The translations under genes were made by a program, and so were the position numbers. Shown here one piece after another: positions 10,653 through 21,602 of a stretch of 64,000 nucleotides of DNA; positions within the stretch are counted from its first letter, which is position 1; the number at the start of each line of letters is the position of its first letter. Source of the DNA: Lactarius indigo. Lineage: Eukaryota; Basidiomycota; Agaricomycetes; Russulales; Russulaceae. The stretch covers positions 62,001 to 126,000 of the forward strand of contig JAFKAC010000111.1 in assembly GCA_025766275.1 (NCBI GenBank). The letters run 5' to 3'. Under the pieces are notes generated by a model. The model worked only from the letters and a program-made list of their open reading frames with translations. It ran no database searches and was not told the origin of the DNA.

Positions 10653-11592
10653 CAACGACTCCTAAGGTCTTCTATATAAACCCCTATGCTGAGGTCTGAA
10701 AGGTCTGAAAGGCACTCCTGCAGCTTCATACCTAGTCACTGAGGTTGGACACTGGACAACCTCCCTGGCCTAAGTCCAACACTTGGAGTTGAGTTGCTAA
10801 TGGACCAGCGCTAGGGCCTGAGTTCAAAGGTCATGTGCCACTGGGCCGACTAGTAAGGCATGAAGGGTTATTGTTATGCCCTACCAGGGGCATGGGTTCT
10901 AAAGGTTCTCAGTCACACAGGTATTAAGTGAAGATGTCTGTTGTCTTATTGCTATGAAATACAATGCCTTGTTCTCTTTACACACTCTCCTTTGTCCTGT
11001 CGTAGAACAATGTGTCCCTTGAACTTTGTGATATTCTGTTACTTACCTTGTTGTTACAATACAGACTCTGACTCGTGATCATATGACTCATGGCTGGTTA
11101 TGACTATGGCCCAACAGTAGTATTAGTCATGGACTCTTATATCGTATCAGTCAGCTTCTTTCTTTACTTTACCTTTCCATCCCTGACATCCCACGAGACC
11201 TGTACAATAACACAGACTTTACAATTACCTGGTTCCTATCACACACCCTGCTTATCAGCGATCTCTTGTGATAAAGCTTGACATGTGCTAGTTTCCATCC
11301 CATTCCCACTCACATGTGAACCCATGTGATTTGCCCTTGTTCCATATACTGTTGTGCTTTGTTCTCCCTGTGTGTCTCCCTTTATCCCTCAATCTGGCAA
11401 TGGTGCCATCTGTTTGCAGCGACCATACAGCCTTACCCATATTTAAACCTAGCACTACCTAGCTTGTACAGTAGACTAGACTTCTTGTGTAATAACTACA
11501 CTCATCTAACACGGAACACCTCTGCGCTTTTCCCTGTCTTGTGAACCCCATTCTGCTAGGTTTTCACGCCTTAGCCCTTCTCTATAGTCCAA
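10653..11592 (+). other. Remnant of an older element, including a TATA box
   Basis: No open frame was recognised. A strong TATATAAA lies at 10673-10680, just past the chromovirus insertion site, followed by T-rich and CpG-poor sequence. The left flank of the insertion begins TGTCATGTGG at 3490. The chromovirus may therefore have inserted into an older LTR whose ends I could not prove. Confidence 0.4.
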
Positions 11593-12370
11593 GTGACTTA
11601 CATCCTTGTGACTCTTATGCACCATTCTACTGAAGTCAAGCCTTCGAGCTTGTACTACCATGTCTTGATTAACTTGGTACAGGTCATACCTAATGCCCCT
11701 GTAGTAGGCATTACACCCATGGCACAATTCACGCACAATTCATGGACAAACACCACAACCAAACACCCTCCATTCACACTCCTTATGGGGTGGGAACCTC
11801 ATACAACATGGATCCCCAAACTGTCAAGTTGTCCCACAGTGGATCAACGATTAGAAGAATTGCTGGTCCTTAGACAGCATGCCCAGGACAGCATCAGGCA
11901 TGCACAACACTTCATGGCACAGCAAGGCAAAATGGGGTTCACACCTTATCAACAAGGGGACTATGTATGGTTAGAAGGAACAACCTCCACACCTTCTATC
12001 CCACAAGCAAACTTGCCCCCAAAAGATACAGACCCTTCAAAATAACAAAGGTTCTTTCAGATGTTTCTTATGAGCTCGAACTTCCCACATCATGGAAGAT
12101 TCACCCTGTATTTCATACAAACCTTCTCACACTGTATAAGGAGATGAAGATGCACTGGAACAAACTTCACCTGGCCTCCACCTGACCTTATCAATGGAGA
12201 AGAAGAATATGAAGTGGAGTGAATTGAAGACACCCAGGAATGAGGCTGAGGGTGCAAACTCCACTTCCTGGTAAAGTGGAAGGGATTCCCACATGAGTGA
12301 CAACACATGGGAACCTGTGACCAATCTAACACACACCAAGGATACAATTAGAGACTACTATCGTTCACAC
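11593..12370 (+). pseudogene. Second chromovirus remnant: integrase C-terminus and chromodomain
   Basis: The frame at 11593-12045 carries the integrase C-terminal part (AQFTHNSWTNTTTKHPPF, then LLMGWEPHTTW and the helix RLEELLVLRQHAQDSIRHAQ). The next frame at 11967-12185 carries the GPY/F-like part (KLAPKRYRPFKI, then VFHTNLLTLY). From 12186 the chromodomain is readable as EEEYEVE-stop-IEDTQE and FLVKWKGFPHE, then DNTWEPVTNL one frame over. Stops are TGA where Trp is expected. Only the 3' end of pol survives; no reverse transcriptase was found to the left. It belongs to the same broad clade as the element at 3533-10647 but is clearly a different, older family. Confidence 0.85.
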
Positions 12371-12443
12371 CCATCTGCCACAAGGGCTGGACGAAAGATA
12401 TAAAGAGAACACCCTCAATCAAACCCTTTAGCAGCACAACACC

Positions 12444-13900
12444 ATGGCTACCACCCCAGTCCCTGACACAACCCTCGTCAATGTCCTCAACATGGATCCC
12501 CAACTCACTGCCCTCTTCAATGGTGAAACCATCGCTGTCACCAACCTGTCATTCACCATCCCTGGAATCCCTCGATTGTTGCCACCACCACCATCCACAG
12601 ACTCTCCCCTGGTCTACTGTGACCATCAACCCAGTACCCATCATCCCCTGCTCCCCTGAACAAGAACCAGGGGAACTCATGCCATCTACACCCAAGGAAG
12701 GCCAATACTCACCAACTCCCCCTCCTCGTCAAAACCCTACACCATCACCTGAGGCACCTGTACCATCACCGACACCCTCGACACCACCACCCCCACTAGA
12801 ATCCCCTCCTACACCACTCACCCCCATCTGAGTTCACACCCCCATCAACTACAACAGACCCAACACCCCTAGCGAAGAAACTGATGACCCAGGTGCCCCC
12901 TTCTTCCCAAACACCCCCAGGCTTGCCCAAGTACTACCCATTGCAAATCCCACTACCTGAGGGTGGATTCCACATTGTGAAGTACATCTACTATCGCAAA
13001 GGATTCACCAAGGTAGTGGGAACAATGCGGCAAGAACACCCTCACTATAGCGAAAACCATCTACCTGTCTACTCTATGTCCCAACATCTCTGCTCCCCCA
13101 TTCACTGCAGAGCAACTCCAGTTCTTTGATCCAAACGACATCCAGCACCTGTGCTCTGGACAAAACCCTGATTGAGCTTAACTCCCCACACCTCACTGCC
13201 AAAATAACTCAATTACACACAGGACTTGTGACTCTGAAGGAGCTGGATGAAAAACATGAGAAGCTAGAAGAGGATGCCTGAAAACTCAGAGCAGACCAGC
13301 TCATGGTGGACCTAATGCTAGCCAGTACAAAAAGATGTTTGCAGTATGCAGGAGCCCTCACCACCATCGCTGACAAGTATGCTCATCTCACTGCACTCCC
13401 TGCTCCACTAACACCATTCCCTACTATGCCATCCCCTTTTCCCCCAGACATGGTGGACCAGTCGAGTTTCCTTGACTCATCGACAGACCCTGCTGACGAT
13501 GGTGTTACCAGTGTAATAGTCCTCACCACCTCGTATGTGACTGCCCCACAAGACCAAGGCCAGCCTGCTGACATTGTCAAAGCCAGGAGCACCAATTGTA
13601 TCGGTGTATCTTCCATTCGTGCAGAGATGGTCACTGAGGTGATTACCATGCAACAAGCAGAAGAATGGATATGTCAGGAGATGTCCCCTGATGAAACCAC
13701 CTCCTTCACTGTGCCCTCCCCACCAACCACTGCAGCTGCCACTCAGGGAAGGTGGTATGGGCGATGCTTCATGTTCCAATGCTAATCACTGACTGAGATC
13801 CATTGTCCACAATACAAGATGTGTCGCAAGTGTGGTGCATGGGGTCCCTTCCTTTTCCTCCGCACTCACTACTGCCCCACAGATATGGTGGGATGGAGTA
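12444..13900 (+). pseudogene. 3' extension of the second chromovirus, Pro-rich with terminal Cys/His cluster
   Basis: Downstream of the chromodomain a new coding-like stretch starts at an ATG at 12444 (MATTPVPDTTLVNVLNMDPQ). A frameshift leads to a Pro/Thr-rich linker (to about 12831). Then come a segment with IPLPEGGFHIVKYIYYRKGF, a charged helix (TLKELDEKHEKLEEDA, stop, KLRADQL) and an open part at 13303-13785. The end is Cys/His-rich: RCFMFQC, stop, then HCPQYKMCRKCGAWG and HYCP, about 13758-13875. Layout and some local features match the extension at 8746-10000 (basic segment, Pro-rich linker, acidic helix, zinc-binding-like end). No enzymatic domain is recognisable. It has frameshifts and several stops. 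Confidence 0.6.
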
Positions 13901-13914
13901 CACATGGCTGTGTC

Positions 13915-14080
13915 TGCAACATCACCATCCACTTCTCAATCCAATGCATGCTCTGGCACTTGGTGCACACATGGCATGTCTCCCATGTCACCATCCACTT
14001 CTCGATCCAATGCACACTCTGGCACTCGACGCACAATGTGGTGCACGTCTCCCATGTCACCTGTCCACTTCTCATCTGAC
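13915..14080 (+). repeat. Direct repeat of about 66-69 bp, 2.4 copies
   Basis: Blocks starting CATCACCATCCACTTCTC (about 13918), CATGTCACCATCCACTTCTC (about 13983) and CATGTCACCTGTCCACTTCT (about 14052) repeat with later matches such as ATCCAATGCA and CTCTGGCAC. Differences are mostly transitions. It sits just after the Cys/His cluster of the second chromovirus extension. Confidence 0.75.
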
Positions 14081-14589
14081 CCTTGACTCCCCAATCTCAA
14101 CCATCACCCCTTCCACTCAACCTGCACCACCCATTGTGCCTACAGCAACAGATGGCAGCAACACACCCACCATGCATGAGGATCAGGGTCCCATGATGTC
14201 TGGTGCCCCCAAAGGTCTGCCAGGACCATCCAATACTCAACATGCTGCTGTGACAACTGGTGGCCCTGACACAGAGATGTCCATAGTACATCTACTATCA
14301 TCCCACCTGCATTCTATGTGACTAACAACACACTTTCACAAAGATTATCCCAAACCCACTGTATGTCTCTGCAACCCCACACACCCCATTTTGCTAACTT
14401 GATTCCCAGCACCAGCATCATCTAGAAGACTCCTGTCCCAACTACCCCTCCAGTACTGCTGTTGGAAGATGCCAACATCCAAACCCAGGAAGGTATGCCC
14501 TTTATGCTATCACAACAGTTACCAACCACACCCTGCTAGGACCTGCTCCCCATCCCAACTCAGCTGGCACAAATGATGACACATGGATA

Positions 14590-15137
14590 ATGGACACAAT
14601 GGCAAGCACCCCTGACCAAGCTTCAGAAGGTGCACTGTCAACTGCCACCAATGGCATCCCTGCAAAGCCTGGCCCCCAATGCAAGTCCACCAACACAACT
14701 GACAATGTGCCAATGACACTGATGGACACAGTGAGAATTGCTCCAATGCCTGGAGCAGTGTTGACTGGTGATGCCTCGGAGGCAACCAGCAAGACTGATA
14801 AGAGCACCTCAAAGACCAAGATAAAGAAAGCAGGCATCATGTGCCCTGGAAAGAGCACAACTGCAAGGTAGGTATTAGGATCATTTCAATCACTTGTCCT
14901 AACACAGCCCCATAGGAACCTCTATGCAATCAACTTCCTCAAGGACCATCAAGTGACATGCAACGAGTTTGTGAAGATATGAAACAAGTTGGACAAAGAT
15001 ACCTGCATAGTAAGTCATTCATTTCTCACCTGACACAATCTAACCCAATTATATCTACAGACATATACCTGGTGCAAACTCAAGGTGATGAAGAAGAAAA
15101 CTGCTGGCTCAATGCCAGCTTGAAGACCTCACTGGAG
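14590..15137 (+). pseudogene. Broken intron-bearing gene of unknown function
   Basis: The open part at 14590-14871 reads into two fungal-type introns. The first has donor GTAGGT at about 14869 and acceptor CCCATAG before AACCTC. The second has donor GTAAGT at about 15010 and acceptor CTACAG at about 15060. Spliced, the frame continues STTARNLYAINFLKDHQV, then CNEFVKI-stop-NKLDKDTC, then YTWCKLKVMKKKTAG and a stop at about 15137. The internal stop is TGA where Trp would fit. Intron preservation shows it is not a reverse-transcribed copy. It may be a separate host gene or a gene captured beside the element. No family was recognised. Confidence 0.45.
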
Positions 15138-15271
15138 CCTCAGTTGAATTGGTAGTTTCTTGGTAGTGTAGAATGATTTCTTTTGTTGTGTACTGCAGTA
15201 GAATAGACTCAGCTCAACTGAACTCAATGTAATTCAATTCTCCACATTTGTGCATGGTTCAACAACATTCA

Positions 15272-15989
15272 GTAAGTGTCACGGACGCTCTATTTTTGCC
15301 TTATTTTTCTGTATTTTTACAGATTTATTTGGTAGAACCACGAGTCTCCAACATTGTGTCAAAACATCCAAGTCCTTATCATTAGATACGATAAGATGGT
15401 TAGTCACGTGATGCCAACATGTGCACCCACAAGCACGTGATCCTGGGATAGTAACTTCCTTATCAGGAATTACCTCTTCAGGTCACTTTCCTCATTAGTA
15501 CAGTAGTTTCTCATTGGACGATAAGCAGGGAAGGTTCTAGACAGTTCTAGACTACGTTGTTATAGGGTTGTGACTCATAGATAAGGACACGTCATTGTTC
15601 TGTCAGCGTTGATGACTGTGCATCAGTCAGCACAATAGATAACGCTATTATTAGACACGACGCGTCAGCACCTGACTCATTACTATTACACATACCTTTA
15701 GTAATAAGGTTCCGTAGTAATTCGAACTCAGCCGCAGCACAGTATATAAACCCTCATGTAGCGTCCTGAGTGGAACCAACTTGTCCTCTTGGTTCTCCAC
15801 TCAGCGTGCCACTGCGTGATCACCTGACCTTTGGTCTTGCATAAAGACCTCACGTGTGTCTATTCTCCGCAGTGACTGTACGTTCGGCGCGTGACTTGTC
15901 TCCGCGCTAGGCTTGGGTGTATACCAGTTCAGTTCACTTACTTTCACCTTGGTCTAGTTGTACGCGATAAGTCATACCGCTACAGTAAG
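15272..15989 (+). mobile_element. Solo LTR, 708 bp, with target-site duplication GTAAG
   Basis: The LTR spans 15277-15984, beginning TGTCACGGACGC and ending ACCGCTACA. The identical pentamer GTAAG flanks it at 15272-15276 and 15985-15989. It has a good TATA box (TATATAAA, 15743-15750). It is visibly richer in CpG (CACGTGA, ACGACGCGTC, TCGGCGCG) than the DNA to its left, so it is probably the youngest insertion here. No coding remnant of its parent family is in the window. Confidence 0.92.
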
Positions 15990-16261
15990 ATTCAATGGAT
16001 ATCAATAAGATTCAATAGGTGAAATCAATTGTTGTGCAATTGCATGCAACAAATATCAATTATTTACAACACACGAATGAATCTGATTGGATATAGTCTG
16101 GAAAGTTGAATTTGATTGAATCAATTCAATTAAATTCAATCCTATCCTGTTTTGTTCATCAGGGTTTTGACTGGGTTTCAAGGGGGATATCAAGGGAGAA
16201 CATCAGGGAAGGAGCTGCTGACTAAGCATAATTGTAGAAACAGAAACGGAAACAGAAATAA

Positions 16262-16384
16262 ATATATGGACTATGTATAATGAGAGTTGATATATGTGGT
16301 CAATATGGGTACCAAAAAGGTGCCATGTATATCATTTCTCATTATATGCAGTTGATACAGGCACTGAAAAGGTGCCATGTATAA
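16262..16384. repeat. CpG-decayed relatives of the 61-bp satellite
   Basis: Two blocks carrying AAAAAGGTGCCATGTATATC and GAAAAGGTGCCATGTATAAT match the unit of the palindrome to the right. Its CCGCG is changed to CCATG/CATG and its TACGCGG to TATGCAG. This is what CpG-to-TpG change would give. Confidence 0.65.
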
Positions 16385-16996
16385 TGAGATCCAATATAGT
16401 CCCTCATATATAGGATGTATAAACATGGGCGTCGAAAGTTCATCTGCATCAGCAGATAGGTCGTGTTTGTACTTGAAATATATGTTTTATTGTATTCCGA
16501 GTAGAATGGTATATTCTGGGAGCCCAAACCGGCCGCGTATAATGAGATACGATATACGCGGCACCTTTTGGGTTCCGATATTTCCCAAACTGGCCGCGTA
16601 TAATGAGATGCAATATACGCGGCACCTTTTGGGTGTCCATATCGACCGCGTATAATTGATCTCATTATACGCGGTCGATATGGACACCCAAAAGGTGCCG
16701 CGTATATTGCATCTCATTATACGCGGCCAGTTTGGGAAATATCGGAACCCAAAAGGTGCCGCGTATATCGTATCTCATTATACGCGGCCAGTTTGGGAAA
16801 TATCGGAACCCAAAAGGTGCCGCGTATATCGTATCTCATTATACGCGGCCGGTTTGGGCTCCCAGAATATACCATTCTACTCGGAATACAATAAAACATA
16901 TATTTCAAGTACAAACACGACCTATCTGCTGATGCAGATGAACTTTCGACGCCCATGTTTATACATCCTATATATGAGGGACTATATTGGATCTCA
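16385..16996. repeat. Large palindrome (272-bp and 333-bp arms) built on a 61-bp tandem unit
   Basis: The left arm 16385-16656 is the reverse complement of the right arm 16664-16996, around a 7-bp spacer at 16657-16663. The arms look near identical by eye. Within the right arm a 61-bp unit repeats three times: the block AAAAGGTGCC recurs at 16690, 16751 and 16812. The left arm has one unit fewer, which accounts for the 61-bp length difference. Each unit also contains its own short inverted repeat (CCGCGTATA ... TATACGCGG), so the whole could fold into nested hairpins. The outer arms carry unrelated unique DNA (for example ACGACCTATCTGCTGATGCA). It could be a foldback element or inverted terminal DNA of a transposon; no protein is encoded. 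Confidence 0.9.
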
Positions 16997-17097
16997 AATG
17001 GAGAGATTAAACCCATAAACCCACCATTAACCCTTTACCGAATTAGCTTTTACCTCCCTACAATGAACACCGGACTCACCAATTTGCTTGATAGGAG

Positions 17098-19328
17098 TCA
17101 TTCAAGGAGGTCGTACATAGACCCCCAGCGAGTACCCACCCATTTCTTCAATTCTAGTGGCTTGACACCTTCCTCGGTGCAAACCGTCTCGAAATATGAT
17201 TTGGCTTGAGGTGAACGCCGGATCTGTGTAATCAGCGCTATGGCTTTCCCAAGCAAGTCACCAGGCTGGAAGGTAACTGCGCCGTCAACCTCTTCATCAT
17301 CCAGCGTGTTTTCGAGTTCCTCCCAGTCAGCAGCCCAACCGTCGTCGCTACCAGTTGCTTCGTCGTCATCACCATCTACCTCAGGCTCACCAGTAGTTGC
17401 TTTTGTCTTTGAACGTCTAGAAGTCGGGTTGATCGCCTGAATAAAGTCATGTGCAGCAAGATGGACGGTATGCTCCATACACCTAAAGAGAGTGCTAATC
17501 AAAGGCTGAAGATGGCATTGTATATAATGACTTACTGGATGCGACGTTGACGAGCGACCCACAACCGTCCAGGAGGCTGATGGAGGCTGCGCTGCATGTA
17601 GCGCCCAGCTTTGTCGTTTGAAGAAGCGTTATCGCTGGTCAACCATCCTATCTGATTGGTTGTTAGCCCAGCTAATCAATAAGATGGGTATCGCTTACCT
17701 TGTTGAGTATCCCATAGCGTTCAGCAATACTGAGGATAGCTTCACCGATATTTGCGCCACTGTGATTGCCTTTGAGTTCAGCAAAGGCGAGGAGGTCAGA
17801 CTTGAGCTCCCAGTTGTTTGGCTTCTCCTTTGGGGCATCTATATAATGGACGGTGAGCGCAAGGTAAGGGTCACCGGCCCCTGATTGCCAGAGGTCAAAC
17901 GTTGCAGAGAATTGAGAATCGACATCTTTGTAGTACTTGCACATATGCTCAGTGACATCGTCGACCTTGCTCATGATCTCATCCCGAAGCTTGGTGCGAT
18001 GAGGTATATCTGAGTCCTTCATGTTAGGGTGTAGGTATCGGAGCATGTTACGGAACAAAGGTTTTTCAACGACTAAAAAAGACTGGTCATCTTCGACAAT
18101 GAACTGGACGACGTGCTCCATTAACCCTTGCTTGGTCCACGTCGGTATGCGTTGCATAAAACCATCGAGGCTACCCTGCTTGAGCATCGTATTTTTGTCG
18201 CCCTCGTCATTGCCAATTGCGCATGGATGAGGTTCAACGCCAGCCTCTTCACATTTCTTCAAGTAGATGTCACGGTGAGTGTCCCAGGCACTGGAAAGGA
18301 TTAGCAGGAAATGGAACAAGCGTCAAAGCTACATATCAACATACCGTGCAATGTGAGTACGAAGGGTTGACACACTCTTCGAAGTGAAGAACGCGTCTCT
18401 GTCGGACGCCCCTAAGTGTCTGTAAACACCAATAAGAAGGAACTGTACATCAATATAAAATCTACTTACTTGCATATGTTGCATGTGCGACCATCCTTTG
18501 CTTGTCCATCGATATCGCGCGTGAGCTCAGAGAATACAAGGCGTATGTCTTCTGTGCGTGGATCATTGGTACGGCTGTAGGTGCGCCGAATGCCCTGGAC
18601 ATGTCAACAAGATGTGAGAATAGACCCAGAAATGAGTTCGAGAAAACAAACATACCCTGCGGTCTTGATCGGGATCCTCTCGCATCTGCTCATACCCACC
18701 CTCCTCTTCAGTGTCATCCCCGCCATCGCCATCCTTAGCTTTGCCTCCTTCGTTGATCACGAAGTCCTGATCGTCGACAGAATCCTCACTGCTGCTTTCA
18801 GTGTTCTGACGGCCCACAGTGGTCTTGGTGCGCTTGTTTGAACCCGCCAAAACAGAAGCCTTAGTGCGCTTTTGGGTTCCTCCTACTGTAGTGGTTAAGT
18901 TACCTTGCGTCACACTAAGTACCATATATAAGCCGTACGAACCTTGTTTAGAAGGGCCTGAGTCTGCAGATGACTTCTGCACCGATTCCTTGCCATCGAC
19001 TAGGGACAGGGTTAATAAAGGGATGAGGTACCGATGCAGAAGTGTACTCACTGAGGACGGTTCTAGTCGAGAAGAATCCAGTGAGCAACGCTTGCTGAGC
19101 TTTGATGGTAGGCTTGATAATGCGACGACCGCCAACACGTTGGGCAGGCTCCTTCCCCTTTAGGCCAGCCGGTGTAGAAGCATCAGAGTCAATATGACTC
19201 AGAGCGCCGAGTCCAGGAGCCGAAATAGGCTTGGCGTCGTCCGGATCATTGTACCAGATAATCTTGTCTGGTTCCTTCAAGGTGCCGTCGGGCATGAGAG
19301 CACATTGCTCGTCGTTGTCAGCCATCAT
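17098..19328 (-). pseudogene. hAT-family transposase with BED zinc finger, C-terminus missing
   Basis: Start ATG at 19328 (MMADNDEQCALMPDGT). Exons join by short GT-AG introns. The N-terminus is charged; a BED-type finger follows (CNIC near 18490, then STLRTHIAR and WDTHRDIYLKKC across an intron). The next long exon (about 18290-17705) reads FSATFDLWQSG, LTVHYIDAPKEKPNNWELKS and NHSGANIGEAI, the RNase H-fold core of hAT transposases. The next exon has WLTSDNASSNDKAG, and the last has CMEHTVHLAAHDFIQAI, an acidic insert and KKWVGTRWGSMYDLLE before a TGA at 17098. The hATC dimerisation domain is absent. A GTGAGT donor-like motif follows about 20 bases on, so the gene was probably cut off in or near an intron. 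No terminal inverted repeats were identified. Confidence 0.85.
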
Positions 19329-19612
19329 AAGCCTGAATATTCGATACCAAGGAATTGACAAAAATTTGTTATGCTACGGAAAAGCCCGAGAAACTGTAAA
19401 GCTCATTTAGCAAAGAGTATCTCAGACTGGGTGGAGTGGATCTAAGTACGCACGTGTGACACGTCCTCCCCGAGATTGTGCCGTAAGTTGGTAAATGTGC
19501 ATAGGGACTCTGGAACGGAACTTGAAGGATAAGCAAGTGCAACTTGTGCCAAAGGAAAGGACCGAGGTTCACACTCGTTCACTAATCCTAATGTCAACAG
19601 ACAGAGGCAAAC
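19329..19612. other. Upstream region of the hAT gene
   Basis: No coding signal. It is the likely 5' region of the transposase gene; no TATA box or terminal repeat was recognised. Confidence 0.3.
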
Positions 19613-20530
19613 GCAGCGACCACGCTCTGATCATTGATCAAACCAAACGGACCGAATGAGGGTTGACGACGGTGACAGGTCAACGCCCTGGAGGAAAATA
19701 ACTGCGAACATAAGTTCACAGGCTACCCTGGTACGCACCTAAAAGCGACGTCCCTGCCGTCATCCTCACTCATAGTAGCCCTCCCAAACTCTGCCGCCAC
19801 CATGTTGTGCAGCACGTCGTAACTCCTAGTGAGCATATTGCCAGAAGCACTGATCCAGTAGACTGTGAGACTGTTCTTCCATGCTATCAATGCCCTCCGA
19901 TGACCATATTCTCACTAGCATATTGGTGCCTGGCGTCGGTGTCAGCGGCTGGATGTTGGGAGGCGTGACGTTGTACGAGGGCTGCCTGGGCTGGACGAAC
20001 CCCTTCACGGGGCCGGACAGAGGAAATGCACACGATAGGATCGTCCCGATCGTGGTTGAATGTCGTTCCCATTCATGAGAGGGGGCGAACGGGAATGAGA
20101 GAAAGAGCACACACCGAGGACTGAAGAGCTGCGTGTTGCCTTTGAACCGGTCTGGAGATGTCCCGATGAGAGACAATCACGCGGCGACCACGCTCGGGTC
20201 ATTGTTCAAAGCCAACGAACGGAACGAGGTCGATAACATTGACATGTTGACATGTTGACGCTCCTGAGGAAAGTAATCACGAACAAACGCTCACAGGCTA
20301 GCTCTGTTACGCACCTGAAATAGTCATCCCCGCCGTCATCATCGCCCGTGGCGATCCCCACACTTTGTCACCACCTTGGAGAGCAGGGCATCGTATCGTC
20401 TAGTCAGCGTATCGCACCCCCTGAGCCAGCAGAGAGGCCGTTCTTATACACTACTAATGGCCTCCGATGATGACCATATTCAGACTGAGGTTATCGGTGT
20501 CCAATATTGGTGTCGGCTGTTGGAGGTTGA
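19613..20530. repeat. Diverged direct duplication, two copies offset by about 565 bp
   Basis: Copy A (about 19613-19958) and copy B (about 20180-20530) share a series of blocks in the same order: GCGACCACGCTC, GAACNNANGNTCACAGGCTA, TACGCACCTRAAA, CCGCCGTCATC, GGCCTCCGATGA against GCCCTCCGATGA, GACCATATTC and ATATTGGTG. Identity is perhaps 70% by eye with small indels. Short open frames on both strands are not convincing as genes. Confidence 0.7.
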
Positions 20531-21338
20531 GCCTCGTGTAAGTTGCGTTGAACAATCCCAGGGTGCCAGGCCATCAGGGTGAATGGGAAAAAAAAAACAT
20601 TTACCGTTTGGTAGGGTGGTAATAGGTATTACAGTGACCGGCGAGATGGCTTGAGTGCACCTGCAACAGGAGTGAGCAAGCAACTATGGACAACATGGCA
20701 AATCGGCGATGGTGTGACTGGGACGTTCGAACGCGTCCAGGACGTCCCAGTCACTCCTGAACGGGGAACCAGACCGGAGACAGAGGCACTGAACCAGAAC
20801 CGGAACAGGAACGGAACGTTGCCGTTCGGTTTGGGCATTCGGGTTCGGACCGAAGTTCCGGATCGGACTTCGGCAACACTAGTGGGGGTGGCATTGTCAT
20901 CACAAAGACTGCCTACGCTGAAATGCCTTGGATCCTGTTGTCTAACGGGGTACCAAGTCGGTGGTCCAGCTTGAGTGCACTGGACATCAGAAAGACGTGC
21001 ACAGGAATAACCCTGAATGGTCAGGTCTTTGCCCTGTTGGTACGTGGGCATGTTTGGCTGGAAAGCGGGTCCTGGCTGTTCTGGAGTAGGTGGGATCTGG
21101 AGAACGAGGCACCAAAATGAGTGGTTGAAGATGTGGTATGCACGGTTTCGTACATGACAGTCTGCGAGCAGAATGGTGAGTTGATTTTCCATTTGAACTT
21201 GTCGTACAGATAGAGTAGGAAGTCAGCAGCTCGGGGGGTAGGTGAATGTGTTCTGTGAAGCCAAGCCCGTGGGATGGAGGGAGAGGGCAAGAAGGCAGTC
21301 GCAGGAGAGTCGTTTACCTTACCACGTTGTATCCAGCT
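20531..21338. other. Unassigned stretch with a weak minus-strand open frame
   Basis: A 187-codon open frame runs on the minus strand (21192-20629) but matches nothing I know. Part of it is low-complexity DNA made of repeated GAACCGGA/GTTCGG-like words at 20750-20880, so I do not call a gene. Confidence 0.3.
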
Positions 21339-21602
21339 TATAGATAATATAACGAGGAATTGCAGGTGCCGAGACTATGGCTCGCTGGCTAGCGCCGGCC
21401 AGGAGGAGAGCAGATTGCTATGCAGCCGGACTTGTGTTCCCTTTTGGGTAAGATGGTGCCAGCGTGCGTAGTGAACTATAGATAATATGACGAGGAATTG
21501 CAGGACGGCTCGCTAGCTAGCGCCGGCCAGGAGAGCAGATTGCTATGCAGCCGGACTTGTGTTTCCTTTTGGGTAAGACGGTGCCAGCGTGCATAGTGAA
21601 CC
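21339..21602. repeat. Tandem duplication with 138-bp period
   Basis: TATAGATAATATAACGAGG at 21339 recurs as TATAGATAATATGACGAGG at 21477. The blocks GCCGGCCAGGA, GCAGATTGCTATGCAGCC, CTTTTGGGTAAGA and GGTGCCAGCGTGC repeat in order. The second copy lacks a few bases. No open frame of note crosses it. Confidence 0.9.

Noticed and set aside
16385..16996. CRISPR-like spaced repeats
   Set aside because: The 61-bp units are directly tandem and palindromic, without unique spacers, in a eukaryotic context.
20629..21192. 187-codon minus-strand frame
   Set aside because: Partly made of simple GAACCGGA-like repeats; no family recognised and no exon pattern.
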